Assembly (NCBI RefSeq): GCF_003050785.1
Contig: NZ_QAOH01000001.1
Coordinates: forward strand, 372,001 to 436,000
Source: Celeribacter persicus
Lineage (GTDB): Bacteria; Pseudomonadota; Alphaproteobacteria; Rhodobacterales; Rhodobacteraceae
Length of the DNA: 64,000 nucleotides
Direction: 5' to 3'
Made by a program: the position numbers and the translations under genes. The notes beneath the pieces are model-generated. The model ran no database searches. It was not told the DNA's origin and saw only the letters and a program-made list of their open reading frames with translations. Shown piece by piece: positions 17,288 to 27,265 of this stretch. The stretch's first letter is position 1. Every line of letters starts with the position of its first letter.

Positions 17288-18981
17288 ACGCCGAGAATCC
17301 GTGGCAAGCGCAGGCCATGCGCTTTCGCGCATTCGATGGCCTCAGGATAGCCCGCATCAGCGTGACGCCAGACGCCGGAGGCCGGGTCGTTCCAGAGCAC
17401 GCGCTCAAGACGTTTCGCGGCTTCGGGGGTGCCATCCGCACAGATCACTACGCCCGCGTGTTGCGAAAAGCCCATGCCAACGCCGCCGCCATGGTGGATC
17501 GACACCCAGGTCGCGCCCGAGGCGGTGTTGGTCAGCGCATTGAGAAGCGGCCAGTCAGACACAGCATCCGAGCCGTCCCTCATCGCTTCGGTCTCACGGT
17601 TCGGCGAGGCAACAGACCCGCTGTCGAGGTGGTCGCGCCCGATCACCACCGGGGCTTTCAACTCGCCATTGGCAACCATCTCATTGAACTTGAGCCCCGC
17701 GCGGTGCCGGTCGCCCAGACCGATCCAGCAAATCCGCGCCGGAAGGCCTTGGAAGGCGATGCGCTCCTGCGCCATATCGAGCCAACGATGCAGGCCCTCA
17801 TTCTCCGGGAACAGCTCTTTCATCGCCTGATCGGTCTTGTAGATATCCTCCGGATCGCCCGACAGCGCCGCCCAGCGGAACGGCCCGATGCCTTTGCAGA
17901 ACAGCGGCCGGATATAGGCGGGCACAAAGCCGGGGAAAGCAAACGCGTTTTCCAACCCCTCTTCCTGCGCCATCTGGCGGATGTTGTTGCCATAATCGAG
18001 CGTCGGTACGCCCGCGTCCCAGAACCCGACCATGGCCGCGACGTGATCTTTCATAGAGGCGCGCGCGGCGCGGTTCACCGCCTCCGAATCGCTCTCCTGT
18101 TTGGCGCGCCATTCGGCGACGCTCCAGCCCTTCGGCAGATAGCCGTGGAAGGGATCATGGGCCGAGGTCTGATCGGTGACGATATCGGGGCGACCGTTGG
18201 GCAGGGCCTCACCCGCCTGCATCCGACGCAGAATTTCGGGGAAAATCTCGGCAGCATTGCCGATGAGCGCCACGGATTTCGCCTCACCCGCCTTGGTCCA
18301 TGCCTCGATTATCGCCAGAGCTTCGTCGAGATCATGGGTCTTCTCGTCGCAATAGCGGGTACGGATACGGAAGTCGGCGCGGGTTTCGTCGCATTCCACG
18401 GCGAGACAGCAGGCACCCGCCATCACGGCGGCCAGAGGTTGAGCCCCGCCCATGCCCCCGAGTCCCCCGGTAAGGATCCATTTGCCGGTCAAATTGCCAT
18501 CATAATGCTGACGTCCCGCTTCGGCGAAGGTCTCGTAGGTGCCCTGCACAATGCCCTGCGCGCCGATGTAAATCCAGGACCCGGCGGTCATCTGGCCGTA
18601 CATCATCAGGCCTTTCTTATCGAGTTCGTTGAAATGTTCCCAATTGGCCCAGTTCGGCACGAGGTTCGAGTTGGCGATCAGAACGCGCGGCGCGTCCGTA
18701 TGGGTGCGCACGATGGCAATCGGTTTGCCCGATTGCACCAACAGCGTCTCGTCGGCCTCCAAATCCTTGAGCGCGGCAACAATCGCATCGAAATCGTCCC
18801 ATGTCCGCGCCGCACGCCCGATGCCACCGTAGACCACCAACTCATGCGGGTTCTCGGCCACATCCGGGTGCAGGTTGTTCATCAGCATCCTGAGTGGCGC
18901 CTCGGTGAGCCAGCTTTTGGCATTCAGCTTAGGGCCGGTGGGCGGGAAGATGTCGCGTTGATTATGACGGGGATTGGTCAT
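17284..18981 (-). CDS. hutU: urocanate hydratase
   Basis: A 565-residue urocanase, full length. It contains the NAD-binding [13 protein letters not shown] segment and the conserved [20 protein letters not shown] and [17 protein letters not shown] stretches. It converts urocanate to imidazolonepropionate using tightly bound NAD, the second step of histidine degradation. The start at MTNPRHN is preferred to an upstream in-frame ATG because it matches the family. It is followed by hutD with a four-base overlap. Confidence 0.97.
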   Translation of the reverse strand: MTNPRHNQRDIFPPTGPKLNAKSWLTEAPLRMLMNNLHPDVAENPHELVVYGGIGRAARTWDDFDAIVAALKDLEADETLLVQSGKPIAIVRTHTDAPRVLIANSNLVPNWANWEHFNELDKKGLMMYGQMTAGSWIYIGAQGIVQGTYETFAEAGRQHYDGNLTGKWILTGGLGGMGGAQPLAAVMAGACCLAVECDETRADFRIRTRYCDEKTHDLDEALAIIEAWTKAGEAKSVALIGNAAEIFPEILRRMQAGEALPNGRPDIVTDQTSAHDPFHGYLPKGWSVAEWRAKQESDSEAVNRAARASMKDHVAAMVGFWDAGVPTLDYGNNIRQMAQEEGLENAFAFPGFVPAYIRPLFCKGIGPFRWAALSGDPEDIYKTDQAMKELFPENEGLHRWLDMAQERIAFQGLPARICWIGLGDRHRAGLKFNEMVANGELKAPVVIGRDHLDSGSVASPNRETEAMRDGSDAVSDWPLLNALTNTASGATWVSIHHGGGVGMGFSQHAGVVICADGTPEAAKRLERVLWNDPASGVWRHADAGYPEAIECAKAHGLRLPRILGV

Positions 18982-18994
18982 CGGTTCAGGCCTT

Positions 18995-19804
18995 TCAATG
19001 CTGTGGCGCACGTCCTGCGGCTTTGGCGGCGCACAGGATACGTGTCAGAATGTCGGTGAGTTGCGGGCGCAGGATCGCGCATTTCGCGTCGCTCAAGGCG
19101 AAGGGGGGCGCTTCGGTGTCGAGATGCGAGGCTTGCGCCAGTTCCATCTGGATCGCGTGGATACCCGTGTCGGGTTGACCATAATGACGGGTGGTCCAGC
19201 CTCCACGGAAGCGACCGTTAAGGACCTCTGTCCGGCCCATCGCCTGAGTGCCCGCATGGGCTGCGGCCTCAATCAGTGGGTCGCAACTGCGCCCCATGTC
19301 GGTACCGATGTTAAAATCGGGCAAAGTACCCTCGAAGAGCCACGGGATGACCGAGCGGATCGAATGGCAATCATAAAGTACCGCATAGCCATGGAGTGCT
19401 TTCACCCGCGCAAGTTCGGCAGCGAGGGCCGCGTGATAAGGCGCGTGGAACAGGGCGGTGCGGCGTGTGATCTCATCCGCGTCAGGCTCTTCGCCTTCGC
19501 GCCAGATCGGCACATTGTCAAAAGTCGTCTCTGGCACAAGCCCCGTCGTCGTCTGACCGGGATAAAGCGATTGTCCGGAAGGATCGCGGTTCGCGTCGAT
19601 GACATAACGATGGAAGGTCGCCTGAACCATCGTTGCCCCTTCGATAAGGCCATCATAGAGCTTTTCTATATGCCAGTCGGTGTCGCGCAAAAGCTGCCCT
19701 TCGTCGTTCAGCTTGGCATGGATGTCGTCGGGCACATGGGTGCCGGTATGGGGAAAGCCCAGAACGAGCGGGCTGTTGCCGCGTGTGATCAGGACCGGTT
19801 CCAT
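18995..19804 (-). CDS. hutG: N-formylglutamate deformylase
   Basis: A 269-residue N-formylglutamate amidohydrolase with the metal-binding features [38 protein letters not shown] and [20 protein letters not shown]. It releases formate and L-glutamate, the last step of the five-enzyme route. Its ATG overlaps the hutH stop by one base. Together with HutF it defines the pathway that yields formate rather than formamide. Confidence 0.95.
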   Translation of the reverse strand: MEPVLITRGNSPLVLGFPHTGTHVPDDIHAKLNDEGQLLRDTDWHIEKLYDGLIEGATMVQATFHRYVIDANRDPSGQSLYPGQTTTGLVPETTFDNVPIWREGEEPDADEITRRTALFHAPYHAALAAELARVKALHGYAVLYDCHSIRSVIPWLFEGTLPDFNIGTDMGRSCDPLIEAAAHAGTQAMGRTEVLNGRFRGGWTTRHYGQPDTGIHAIQMELAQASHLDTEAPPFALSDAKCAILRPQLTDILTRILCAAKAAGRAPQH

Positions 19805-21333
19805 CAGAAGACCTCGGGCAGCAAATCATAGACCGGGCGCGCGAGATTTCCGGAATGGACAAGCTCCGCCGCCGCCTCAAGATCGGGTGCCATGAAGCGG
19901 TCATCAACGATGGCGGCAACGTCTTCGCGCAGGCGCGAGATTGCGGCGGTGAGCGGGGCGGAGGTGGTCAGCGGCCCGCGCAGCTCGACGCCTTGCGCGC
20001 CGGTCAGCGCCTCGATCCCGATGATATGAAACAGGTTCTGCGTCATTTGAAGCAGGCGGCGCGCGCCATGACAGGCCATAGACACATGGTCTTCCTGATT
20101 GGCCGAGGTGGGGGTCGAGTCGACCGAGGCCGGATGCGAAAGCTGTTTGTTCTCACTCATCAGCGCGGCAGAGGTCACTTCGGCAATCATAAGCCCGGAG
20201 TTGAGGCCGGGTTTCGGCGACAGGAAAGCTGGCAGGCCAAAGCTCAGCGCCGGATCGACCAGCATGGCGATCCGGCGTTGCGAGATTGCGCCGATTTCGG
20301 CCACAGCGAGAGCGATCATATCGGCGGCAAAAGCAACCGGTTCGGCATGGAAGTTCCCGCCCGACACGACCTCGCCATCCGAGAGGACAAGCGGGTTGTC
20401 GGTGGCGGCATTGGCTTCGATTTCCAGCGTGTTTGCGGCCTGGCGCAGAAGATCGAGACAGGCGCCCGAGACCTGCGGATGGCAGCGCAGGCAATAGGGG
20501 TCCTGGACACGCTCGTCATTCTCGGCATGGCTGGCGCGGATTTGCGACTGGTCCAAAAGATCGCGCAGGGTCTTTGCCACTTCGATCTGGCCACGATGGC
20601 CGCGCAGGGTGTGAATCTCCTCAGCAAAAGGTGCGGTCGATCCCATCGCGGCATCGGTCGACAAAGCGCCGGTCACGATCGAGCCTTGCAACGCGCGTTC
20701 GGCACGGAACAGGCCAGCAAGTGCCAGCGCGGTCGAGACCTGTGTCCCGTTGATCAGCGCAAGGCCTTCCTTGGCCGAGAGCGTGACTGGCGACAGACCG
20801 GCGCGCGACAAGGCCTCCCGCGCGGCGAGGCGCTCACCTTGGTAAAAGGCCTCGCCTTCGCCGATCATGGCAGAGGTCATATGCGACAACGGTGCGAGAT
20901 CGCCGGAGGCGCCCACGGAACCTTTCTCTGGAATAACCGGAATGACGCCCGCAGAGAGCATGGCCTGCATCAGATTGACGATGTCACGACGAACGCCCGA
21001 GGCACCGCGGCCCAGCGACATGAGTTTCAGCACCATGATCAGGCGCACAATCTCCGGCGCGAGCGGAGCACCGACGCCGCAGCAATGGCTGAGGATCAGG
21101 TTGCGCTGGAGCGTCGCCACATCGGCACTGTCGATGCGGATCGAGGCGAGTTTCCCGAAGCCAGTGTTGACGCCATAGACTGGTGCATTGCCTGCGGCCA
21201 CTTCCGCGATGCGCGCGGCGGCACGGTCGATGCCCGGATAGGCCGTCTCCGAGAGCGCCACATCGGTCGCGTTCCAGTAAATATCGGCAAGGGTGCGCAG
21301 GGCCACCTGCCCGGGGATGAGCGTTTCAACCAT
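19804..21333 (-). CDS. hutH: histidine ammonia-lyase
   Basis: A 509-residue histidase. The ASG triplet that forms the MIO cofactor is at about residues 142-144 in [17 protein letters not shown], and the conserved [14 protein letters not shown] and [14 protein letters not shown] segments are all present. It deaminates histidine to urocanate. The ATG before VETLIPGQ is taken as the start, since it gives standard length. Its start overlaps the 3' end of hutI. Confidence 0.97.
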   Translation of the reverse strand: MVETLIPGQVALRTLADIYWNATDVALSETAYPGIDRAAARIAEVAAGNAPVYGVNTGFGKLASIRIDSADVATLQRNLILSHCCGVGAPLAPEIVRLIMVLKLMSLGRGASGVRRDIVNLMQAMLSAGVIPVIPEKGSVGASGDLAPLSHMTSAMIGEGEAFYQGERLAAREALSRAGLSPVTLSAKEGLALINGTQVSTALALAGLFRAERALQGSIVTGALSTDAAMGSTAPFAEEIHTLRGHRGQIEVAKTLRDLLDQSQIRASHAENDERVQDPYCLRCHPQVSGACLDLLRQAANTLEIEANAATDNPLVLSDGEVVSGGNFHAEPVAFAADMIALAVAEIGAISQRRIAMLVDPALSFGLPAFLSPKPGLNSGLMIAEVTSAALMSENKQLSHPASVDSTPTSANQEDHVSMACHGARRLLQMTQNLFHIIGIEALTGAQGVELRGPLTTSAPLTAAISRLREDVAAIVDDRFMAPDLEAAAELVHSGNLARPVYDLLPEVF

Positions 21334-22510
21334 GAGTGACGGCTCCTTTGAAAATGCGTTTGTGCAGGGGGTGATGGCCAAGGCGGCCAACAAGCTGGGC
21401 GGGACGTTCGACGTCCCAGACCGCGAGGTCTGCGGCTGCGCCGGGTTTCAGAACGCCGATCTCGCCCGCGCGGCCAAGCGCCTGTGCGGCATGAACGGTG
21501 ACGGCATCGAGACATTCGCGGACGGTCAGCCCGAACAGCACCGCACCCATATTCATCGTAGTCAAAAGCGACGAAAGCGGCGAGGTGCCCGGATTGCAAT
21601 CGGTCGCCAATGCCATCGGAACGCCAGCTTTGCGCAGCACGGCAACGGGCGGCTTTTGGGTTTCGCCCAGCATGTAATAGGCGCCGGGCAAGAGCACAGC
21701 GACCGTACCCGATGCGGCAATCGCTGCAACTTCCGCCTCACCCGCATATTCGAAGTGATCGACGGAGAGCGCGCCGAATTCGGCGGCAAGCGCTGTGCCT
21801 CCCGAGCGCGTGAGCTGTTCGGTGTGCAGCTTGACCGGCAGGCCAAGCTCTTGTGCCACCTCGAACAAAGGGCGGATGTCTTCGGCGGAGAAGGCGATGG
21901 ATTCACAGAACGCGTCAACGGCATCCACGAGCCCCTCGGCATGTGCCGCGCGCAGCCCGACGATGGCGACGTCGTGAATATAGTCGGTTTTGCTGCCATC
22001 AAAATCCTTGGGCATGGCATGCGCCGCCAACCATGTGGTGACGACACGCACGGGGCGAAGGGCCTCGACGCGGCGGGCGGCGCGCAGCATGTTGAGCTCA
22101 GACTCGATGGACAGGCCGTAGCCGGATTTGATCTCAAGCGTCGTCACACCTTCGCACAGCAACGCATCAATGCGGGAGAGCGACGCCGCGACCAGTGCCT
22201 CGGGATCAAGCGCACGGGTGGCCGCAACGGAAGAGACGATCCCGCCGCCTGCCCGTGCGATGTCTTGGTAAGTCGCGCCTTCGAGCCGCATTTCGAATTC
22301 GCCGCTCCGGTCGCCGCCATGAATTATATGCGTGTGACAGTCGATCAGCCCCGGCGTTACAAGCCGCCCTTCGCAATCGAGGATTTCGTGGCCGTCCTGC
22401 GCAAGCCCTGTGCCGATGGCAGTGATGCCCCCCCCTCGCATGGAGATGTCGACAAGATCGGCGACGTCAAAGGCGAGGCGGGCGTTTTTCAGGAGGATCG
22501 GATCGGACAT
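21326..22510 (-). CDS. hutI: imidazolonepropionase
   Basis: A 394-residue amidohydrolase-superfamily enzyme. The metal site includes [12 protein letters not shown], a later histidine in KLHTEQ, HFEYA and the [10 protein letters not shown] aspartate. It opens the imidazolone ring to give N-formimino-glutamate. It is the first gene of the minus-strand hut operon (I, H, G, U, D, all overlapping or within a few bases) and is divergent from hutF, sharing the operator at 22570-22581. Confidence 0.96.
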   Translation of the reverse strand: MSDPILLKNARLAFDVADLVDISMRGGGITAIGTGLAQDGHEILDCEGRLVTPGLIDCHTHIIHGGDRSGEFEMRLEGATYQDIARAGGGIVSSVAATRALDPEALVAASLSRIDALLCEGVTTLEIKSGYGLSIESELNMLRAARRVEALRPVRVVTTWLAAHAMPKDFDGSKTDYIHDVAIVGLRAAHAEGLVDAVDAFCESIAFSAEDIRPLFEVAQELGLPVKLHTEQLTRSGGTALAAEFGALSVDHFEYAGEAEVAAIAASGTVAVLLPGAYYMLGETQKPPVAVLRKAGVPMALATDCNPGTSPLSSLLTTMNMGAVLFGLTVRECLDAVTVHAAQALGRAGEIGVLKPGAAADLAVWDVERPAQLVGRLGHHPLHKRIFKGAVTHG

Positions 22511-22569
22511 GGGTTCCCTGCTTGCGTCTTAGTGGCGGGTATTTTTAGAGCTTTGCGCCTACTTTTAAT

Positions 22570-22581
22570 AAGTATATACAT
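22570..22581. promoter_or_regulatory. HutC operator between hutI and hutF
   Basis: AAGTATATACAT, eleven of twelve bases of the palindrome seen at 26034, in an AT-rich stretch between the divergent hutI and hutF starts. A single site placed here could control both directions. Confidence 0.65.
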
Positions 22582-22660
22582 ATAAAAATTACTTGGAAAG
22601 ACGATTCTTTGTCTTTTCACTCTTCGGCAGGGAAGTGCCGGAACAAAGGAGCAGCGAAAC

Positions 22661-23995
22661 ATGATCTTTGCGGACAAGGCCCTCTTGCCATCCGGCTGGG
22701 AAAACAACGTTCGGATCGAGGTAATGGACGGGAAAATCGGATCGGTCAGGGTCGGCACTCCAGCCCAGCCGGGTGATACGCGAGTGAGTGCGGTGGTCGC
22801 CGGCATGCCCAATGTGCACAGCCACGCGTTCCAGCGCGGCCATTCCGGTTTGACAGAGATTCGCGGCGCCGGGCGCGAAAGTTTCTGGACCTGGCGGGAG
22901 ATGATGTATCGTTTCGCGCTCTCCGTGACCCCCGAGGATGTCGGGATTTTAGCTGAAATGGCCTATGTGGAGATGCTTGAAGCCGGTTATACACGCGTTG
23001 GCGAGTTCCACTATCTCCATCACGGTGCGGCTGGCACACCCTATGAAAACCCCGCTGAATTGTCGGAACGAATTTTCGCGGCAGCGGAGCACACGGGGAT
23101 CGCCCTGACCCATTTGCCAGTCTTCTACGCTCATGCAGGATTTGGCCCACAGGCACCGAATGCGGGTCAGCGACGGTTCATCCATTCGCTCGATGCTTTC
23201 GTCGATCTCGTTGCCCACTGCGAGGCCCGTCGAACCCGCCCACAGGACCGCGTCGGCTTTGCCCCGCATTCCCTGCGCGCGACAAGTGCAGAGGAACTGG
23301 ACGCGCTTTGCACCGCACTTCCGGGGCGAAAAATACATATACATATTGCGGAGCAGGTGAAGGAGGTTGAGGACTGCCTGGCCTTTTACGGCCAGCGTCC
23401 GGTCGAATGGCTGTTCGATCATGCCGAGGTGAATGCCGACTGGTGTCTGATCCATGCCACGCATCTGACCGCAGACGAGACCATGAAAATCGCAGCCTCT
23501 AAGGCGGTTGCAGGCCTCTGCCCCGTCACCGAGGCCAATCTCGGCGACGGTCTGTTCCCGGCACCGGAGTTTCTCGCGGCAGGCGGGCGCTTTGCCATCG
23601 GGACGGATTCCAACGTCCGGATTGATGTAGCCGAAGAGCTGCGCATTCTCGAATATGGTCAACGTCTCACCGCCCGCGCGCGCAACGTGCTTGCCCGCGA
23701 AGGCGGATCGACAGGGCGTCACCTGTTTGACGCGGCATCCACGGGCGGGGCGCAGGCGCTCGATGCCCCAGCGCCGCAGATCGCCAGTGGTGCGCCTGCC
23801 GATCTGGTGGCGCTGGCCGATCCTCTGGGTCTGGGACAGGGGGATGCTTTGCTGGATCGCTGGATCTTCGGTCGTGATGTGGCCCCGAGCGATGTCTGGG
23901 CTGCGGGCGTTCATGTCGTGCAATCGGGGCGGCATATTCACCGGGATACAGTGCAGGCGAGGTTCGCCGAGGTACTGCGGCGCGTGCTAAACTGA
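22661..23995 (+). CDS. hutF: formimidoylglutamate deiminase
   Basis: A 444-residue amidohydrolase-superfamily enzyme of the HutF group, with PNVHSHAFQRGHSG, the SFWTWREMMY and GYTRVGEFHYLHH segments, HIHIAEQ, LIHATH and AIGTDSNVRID. It deiminates N-formimino-glutamate to N-formyl-glutamate plus ammonia. It supplies HutG and so replaces the one-step formiminoglutamase. It is transcribed divergently from hutI. The start has AAAGGAG upstream. Confidence 0.95.
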   Translation: MIFADKALLPSGWENNVRIEVMDGKIGSVRVGTPAQPGDTRVSAVVAGMPNVHSHAFQRGHSGLTEIRGAGRESFWTWREMMYRFALSVTPEDVGILAEMAYVEMLEAGYTRVGEFHYLHHGAAGTPYENPAELSERIFAAAEHTGIALTHLPVFYAHAGFGPQAPNAGQRRFIHSLDAFVDLVAHCEARRTRPQDRVGFAPHSLRATSAEELDALCTALPGRKIHIHIAEQVKEVEDCLAFYGQRPVEWLFDHAEVNADWCLIHATHLTADETMKIAASKAVAGLCPVTEANLGDGLFPAPEFLAAGGRFAIGTDSNVRIDVAEELRILEYGQRLTARARNVLAREGGSTGRHLFDAASTGGAQALDAPAPQIASGAPADLVALADPLGLGQGDALLDRWIFGRDVAPSDVWAAGVHVVQSGRHIHRDTVQARFAEVLRRVLN

Positions 23996-24033
23996 GCCGC
24001 GCCGTGCGAGATTTGAAACGCTAAGGTCCGGCT

Positions 24034-25137
24034 CTAAAGGATCCGGGCCATGGCCTCCAGAAACTGGTCATTTTCCCAGCCGAGACCGACCGAAACCCGC
24101 AGGAAGCTCTCAAACCCCTCTTGCTTCCACGGTTTGACGATGACGCCGTGATCAATGAGGCGATCCGCAACCTCGGCAGAGGGTTGCCCACAATCGACAA
24201 ACAGGAAATTGCCCCTGGACGGCAGAACGCGCAAGCCGAGCGCGGTCAGCCCCTCAGCCATCCGTACCCGCTCGCGCAGGGTATCGGCGATGGCCTCCGC
24301 CATTTCATCGGTGTGGGTTAGGGCCGCGAGCGCTGCCGCCTGCGCCACCGCATTGGTGTTGAACGGTGTGCGGACGAGGTGCATGGCGCGGATCACGTCG
24401 TCGCTGTTGGAGATGCCATAGCCAATCCGCAGACCCGCCAGACCATAGGCTTTCGAGAAAGTGCGCAGGATCAGGAGCGGCTTGCCATGTGTGGCGAGGC
24501 GTTCGACCGCCGAGGCATAATCCGGCCCCGCCGCATATTCGACATAGGCCTCATCGAGACAGAGAAGGCTCTCGGGATGTTGCGCCGCAAGCAGCGCGTC
24601 GAGCTCGTCGGGACCGAGCCAGAGCCCCGCCGGGTTCATCGGGTTGGCCAGAAGAGTCAGCCGCACCGGGCGCGAGGCGGCCGCGAGCAGAGCGTCGATG
24701 TCGATCTCATAGGACGGGGTCAGGCCGATGCGGGTCACCGTGGCGCCCATCATGGTCGCGTAATCTTCGTGGAGTGGAAAGGACGGGAAGAGCGTCACCA
24801 CCTCGTCGCCTGCATTGAGTACGGCGCGCGCCAACACATTGAGCAGATCTTCCGATCCGTCACCGAGGATCACACGGGATTTTTCGACACCGGTCTGACG
24901 CGCGATTTCATCGGCCAGAGCACGGGCAGACGGATCGGGATAGATGAAGGGGCGTGCAATCGCATCGCGCATCGCGGCCTGAACCGCGTCGTTCGGACCG
25001 TGCGGGTTTTCGTTCGAGGCGAGCTTGGCGATGCGATGCCCTTTGGCGCGGGCAGCGATATCGTCAACCGTCAGCCCTGAGTTATATAGTTTGAGACTGC
25101 CGAGTTCTGGTCTCGCGGAAAACTTGGGAGGTGTCAT
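24034..25137 (-). CDS. HisC-like histidinol-phosphate aminotransferase family protein
   Basis: A 367-residue class I/II PLP aminotransferase close to HisC. It shows LASNENPHGPN near the N-terminus, LGDGSEDLLN, ANPMNPAG, LCLDEAYVEY and the PLP-lysine motif RTFSKAYGLAGLRIGYG. The ATG with GGAG before it (at 25137) is preferred to one seven codons upstream. It is divergent from the SDR gene across a GTATAGAC site. The placement beside hut and a HisD paralogue suggests a catabolic transaminase, perhaps acting on an imidazole 2-oxo acid or aromatic amino acid. A biosynthetic HisC cannot be excluded. Confidence 0.85.
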   Translation of the reverse strand: MTPPKFSARPELGSLKLYNSGLTVDDIAARAKGHRIAKLASNENPHGPNDAVQAAMRDAIARPFIYPDPSARALADEIARQTGVEKSRVILGDGSEDLLNVLARAVLNAGDEVVTLFPSFPLHEDYATMMGATVTRIGLTPSYEIDIDALLAAASRPVRLTLLANPMNPAGLWLGPDELDALLAAQHPESLLCLDEAYVEYAAGPDYASAVERLATHGKPLLILRTFSKAYGLAGLRIGYGISNSDDVIRAMHLVRTPFNTNAVAQAAALAALTHTDEMAEAIADTLRERVRMAEGLTALGLRVLPSRGNFLFVDCGQPSAEVADRLIDHGVIVKPWKQEGFESFLRVSVGLGWENDQFLEAMARIL

Positions 25138-25178
25138 GGGGAAACTCCGTTGACTCAATTGGGGCGATCGGCTAAATT

Positions 25179-25190
25179 ATGTATAGACAT
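25179..25190. promoter_or_regulatory. HutC-like operator between the HisC-like and SDR genes
   Basis: ATGTATAGACAT keeps the GT-N-TA-N-AC core (GTATAGAC) with one base changed from the other hut sites. It lies between the two divergent start codons. Confidence 0.5.
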
Positions 25191-25212
25191 ATAATTATGG
25201 AAAGCAGGGCGG

Positions 25213-25989
25213 ATGCAAGTTGAAAATGATGACAATGACGATCTGACGTTCAATTTTTCGGGGAAAACCGTCTGCGTGACCGGCGCGAGCCGAGGCATCG
25301 GGCGTGAAATTGCATTGGCTTTTGCAAGGGATGGAGCGCATCTCATCCTGACGGCGAGAAATGCGGAGGCACTGGAACCCGTGGCCGCAGAAATCCGTGC
25401 GCTTGGCGGCGATGCAACCTGTCTCTCTGTTGATCAACGCAGCGTGGAGACGATCCGCAGCCAGATCGCGCCGCTTGGCCGCATCGACGTTCTGGTGAAC
25501 AATGCTGGCGTCGAAGAGGTGTGCGATACGCTCGATATCGACGAAGCGCTTTGGGACAAAATCGTCGATACGAATCTCAAAGGTGCCTTCTTTGTTGCAC
25601 AGGCCGCCGCAGCCAAGATGGCTGGCTTTGGGGGCGGTTCGATCATCAATCTGGCGTCCCTGACCTCTTTTGTCGGCGTCCCTGGAGCGGTACCTTACAG
25701 TGCCTCGAAAAGTGGGGTTTTGGGGATGACGCGCGCCTTGGCTGCCGAATGGGCGCCCAAGGGCATTCGCGTCAACGCCATCGCGCCCGGATATTTCGAA
25801 ACCGACATGACCAGCGTGTTTTATGAGAACAGGGAGTGGGTCGCTCAGATGGTGGCAAACATCCCTGTCGGGCGTTTGGGTCAGCTTTCCGACCTGACGG
25901 CTGCCGTCGAATTCCTCGCCTCAAGCGGCGCGAAATATGTCTGTGGCCACTGTATCGTCATTGATGGCGGATATCTGGCTAAGATTTAG
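25213..25989 (+). CDS. SDR-family dehydrogenase
   Basis: A 258-residue classical short-chain dehydrogenase. The cofactor motif is VTGASRGIGREIA near residue 24, then NNAG, a catalytic serine in INLASLTSFVG and the YSASK tyrosine-lysine pair. The C-terminus ends in the common VIDGGYLAKI pattern. It probably oxidises a secondary alcohol with NAD(P). Its position between the HisC-like gene and the ABC importer, flanked by two HutC-like sites, ties it to the island. The substrate is unknown. Confidence 0.85.
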   Translation: MQVENDDNDDLTFNFSGKTVCVTGASRGIGREIALAFARDGAHLILTARNAEALEPVAAEIRALGGDATCLSVDQRSVETIRSQIAPLGRIDVLVNNAGVEEVCDTLDIDEALWDKIVDTNLKGAFFVAQAAAAKMAGFGGGSIINLASLTSFVGVPGAVPYSASKSGVLGMTRALAAEWAPKGIRVNAIAPGYFETDMTSVFYENREWVAQMVANIPVGRLGQLSDLTAAVEFLASSGAKYVCGHCIVIDGGYLAKI

Positions 25990-26033
25990 GCAGATCGCGG
26001 AGCGGTGATCGGTTTCCGGCGTTTCGCAAAAAT

Positions 26034-26045
26034 AAGTATATACTT
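26034..26045. promoter_or_regulatory. HutC operator upstream of the PotABCD-like operon
   Basis: AAGTATATACTT, a perfect 12-base palindrome containing GTATATAC, about 52 bp before the ATP-binding protein gene. It is the best-formed member of the hut site set in this window. Confidence 0.65.
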
Positions 26046-26096
26046 TTGAAGTCGAAAGTGCTCTCGTCATCATAACAACAGAATCCGGGGATCAAA

Positions 26097-27224
26097 ATGA
26101 CAAACCAAATCGCCGCACAAAACAGCGCGACGCAATCTCCCCGTGAGGTTGCGGTGCGCGCAAGCCATGTGACGATGGATTTCGGCGGCGTTCTGGCGGT
26201 GAATGACGCGAGCTTCGAACTGGAAAAGGGGCGGTTTCTGACGATCCTCGGACCGTCGGGCTCGGGCAAGACCACACTTCTGCGTATGATTGCCGGGTTT
26301 CAGAAACAGACGGCAGGCGAGATTACCATCAATGGCAAGCCGGTGGATGCGGCTCCGCCACATCGTCGCTCAATCGGTATGGTATTTCAAAAGCTCGCGC
26401 TGTTTCCGCATATGACCGCAGCGGAAAACGTGGCCTTCCCGCTCAAGATGCGCCGGTTCAATCCGCGCCAGATTGCAGGACGCGTGGATCAGTTCCTCGA
26501 TCTCGTGAAGCTCGGCGGCTACGGTAATCGGCGGATCAACGAACTTTCCGGCGGTCAGCAGCAGCGTGTCGCCATCGCGCGTGCTCTGGTTTTCGAGCCG
26601 GATCTCCTTTTGCTCGACGAACCGCTCGCGGCCCTTGATGTCAAGCTGCGCGAGGAAATGCAGCTCGAATTCCGCCGCATACAGCATGAATTGGGCGTTA
26701 CCACGATCAATGTGACCCATGATCAGCGCGAGGCGCTCGTCGTCTCCGACAATATTATCGTGATGGACGGCGGTCGCATTCAACAACAGGCAGAGCCGGT
26801 CGAACTTTACCGCGCGCCTGAAAATCCCTTTGTCGCCGGATTCCTTGGACTGTCCTCTTTTGTCGAAGGCACGGCCACCGCAGACGGCAATATGCAGGTT
26901 GGCGATCTTGTCGTTCAAGGAGAACCCGCAGATGATTTTGCGGCTGGCACAAAGGTGCTGGCGGCGATCCGCGCCGAACAGATCCGCCTTGCAGGAACGC
27001 GTGAAGCACTCGGCAATTGCGATATGAAGCTTGAGGGCCGTGTGTCCGACACCATCTTTGAAGGCGAACGACAGATGTATGTGGTTGAGGTCGGGGCGCT
27101 CTCTGGCGCGACCTTCCGTGTCTATCACCATGATCCCGACAGTTTCGGACTGTTCCATGTGGGCGACACAGTCGCGCTCGGCTGGAATCGTCGTGACCTC
27201 AAGATCTTCAGCCCCGCGGCATAA
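26097..27224 (+). CDS. ABC importer ATP-binding protein, PotA-like
   Basis: A 375-residue ATPase of the polyamine/iron/opine importer class. Walker A GPSGSGKTT is near residue 60, the signature LSGGQQQR near 150, Walker B LLLLDEPLAALD next, and the NVTHDQ switch histidine after it. A C-terminal TOBE regulatory domain spans about 290-370. It heads an operon with a binding protein and two permeases. The ligand is not known. Its promoter carries the best HutC site in the window, so induction together with histidine degradation is likely. Confidence 0.9.
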   Translation: MTNQIAAQNSATQSPREVAVRASHVTMDFGGVLAVNDASFELEKGRFLTILGPSGSGKTTLLRMIAGFQKQTAGEITINGKPVDAAPPHRRSIGMVFQKLALFPHMTAAENVAFPLKMRRFNPRQIAGRVDQFLDLVKLGGYGNRRINELSGGQQQRVAIARALVFEPDLLLLDEPLAALDVKLREEMQLEFRRIQHELGVTTINVTHDQREALVVSDNIIVMDGGRIQQQAEPVELYRAPENPFVAGFLGLSSFVEGTATADGNMQVGDLVVQGEPADDFAAGTKVLAAIRAEQIRLAGTREALGNCDMKLEGRVSDTIFEGERQMYVVEVGALSGATFRVYHHDPDSFGLFHVGDTVALGWNRRDLKIFSPAA

Positions 27225-27265
27225 AGAAAAAATTCAGCCGCTTCCCAACAGAGGAGACTACCCGA

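Noticed and set aside
24034-25137. assigning the aminotransferase and the HisD paralogue to histidine biosynthesis
   Set aside because: Other his genes are absent, the genes sit among catabolic functions with HutC-like sites, and the HisD paralogue has changed active-site residues.
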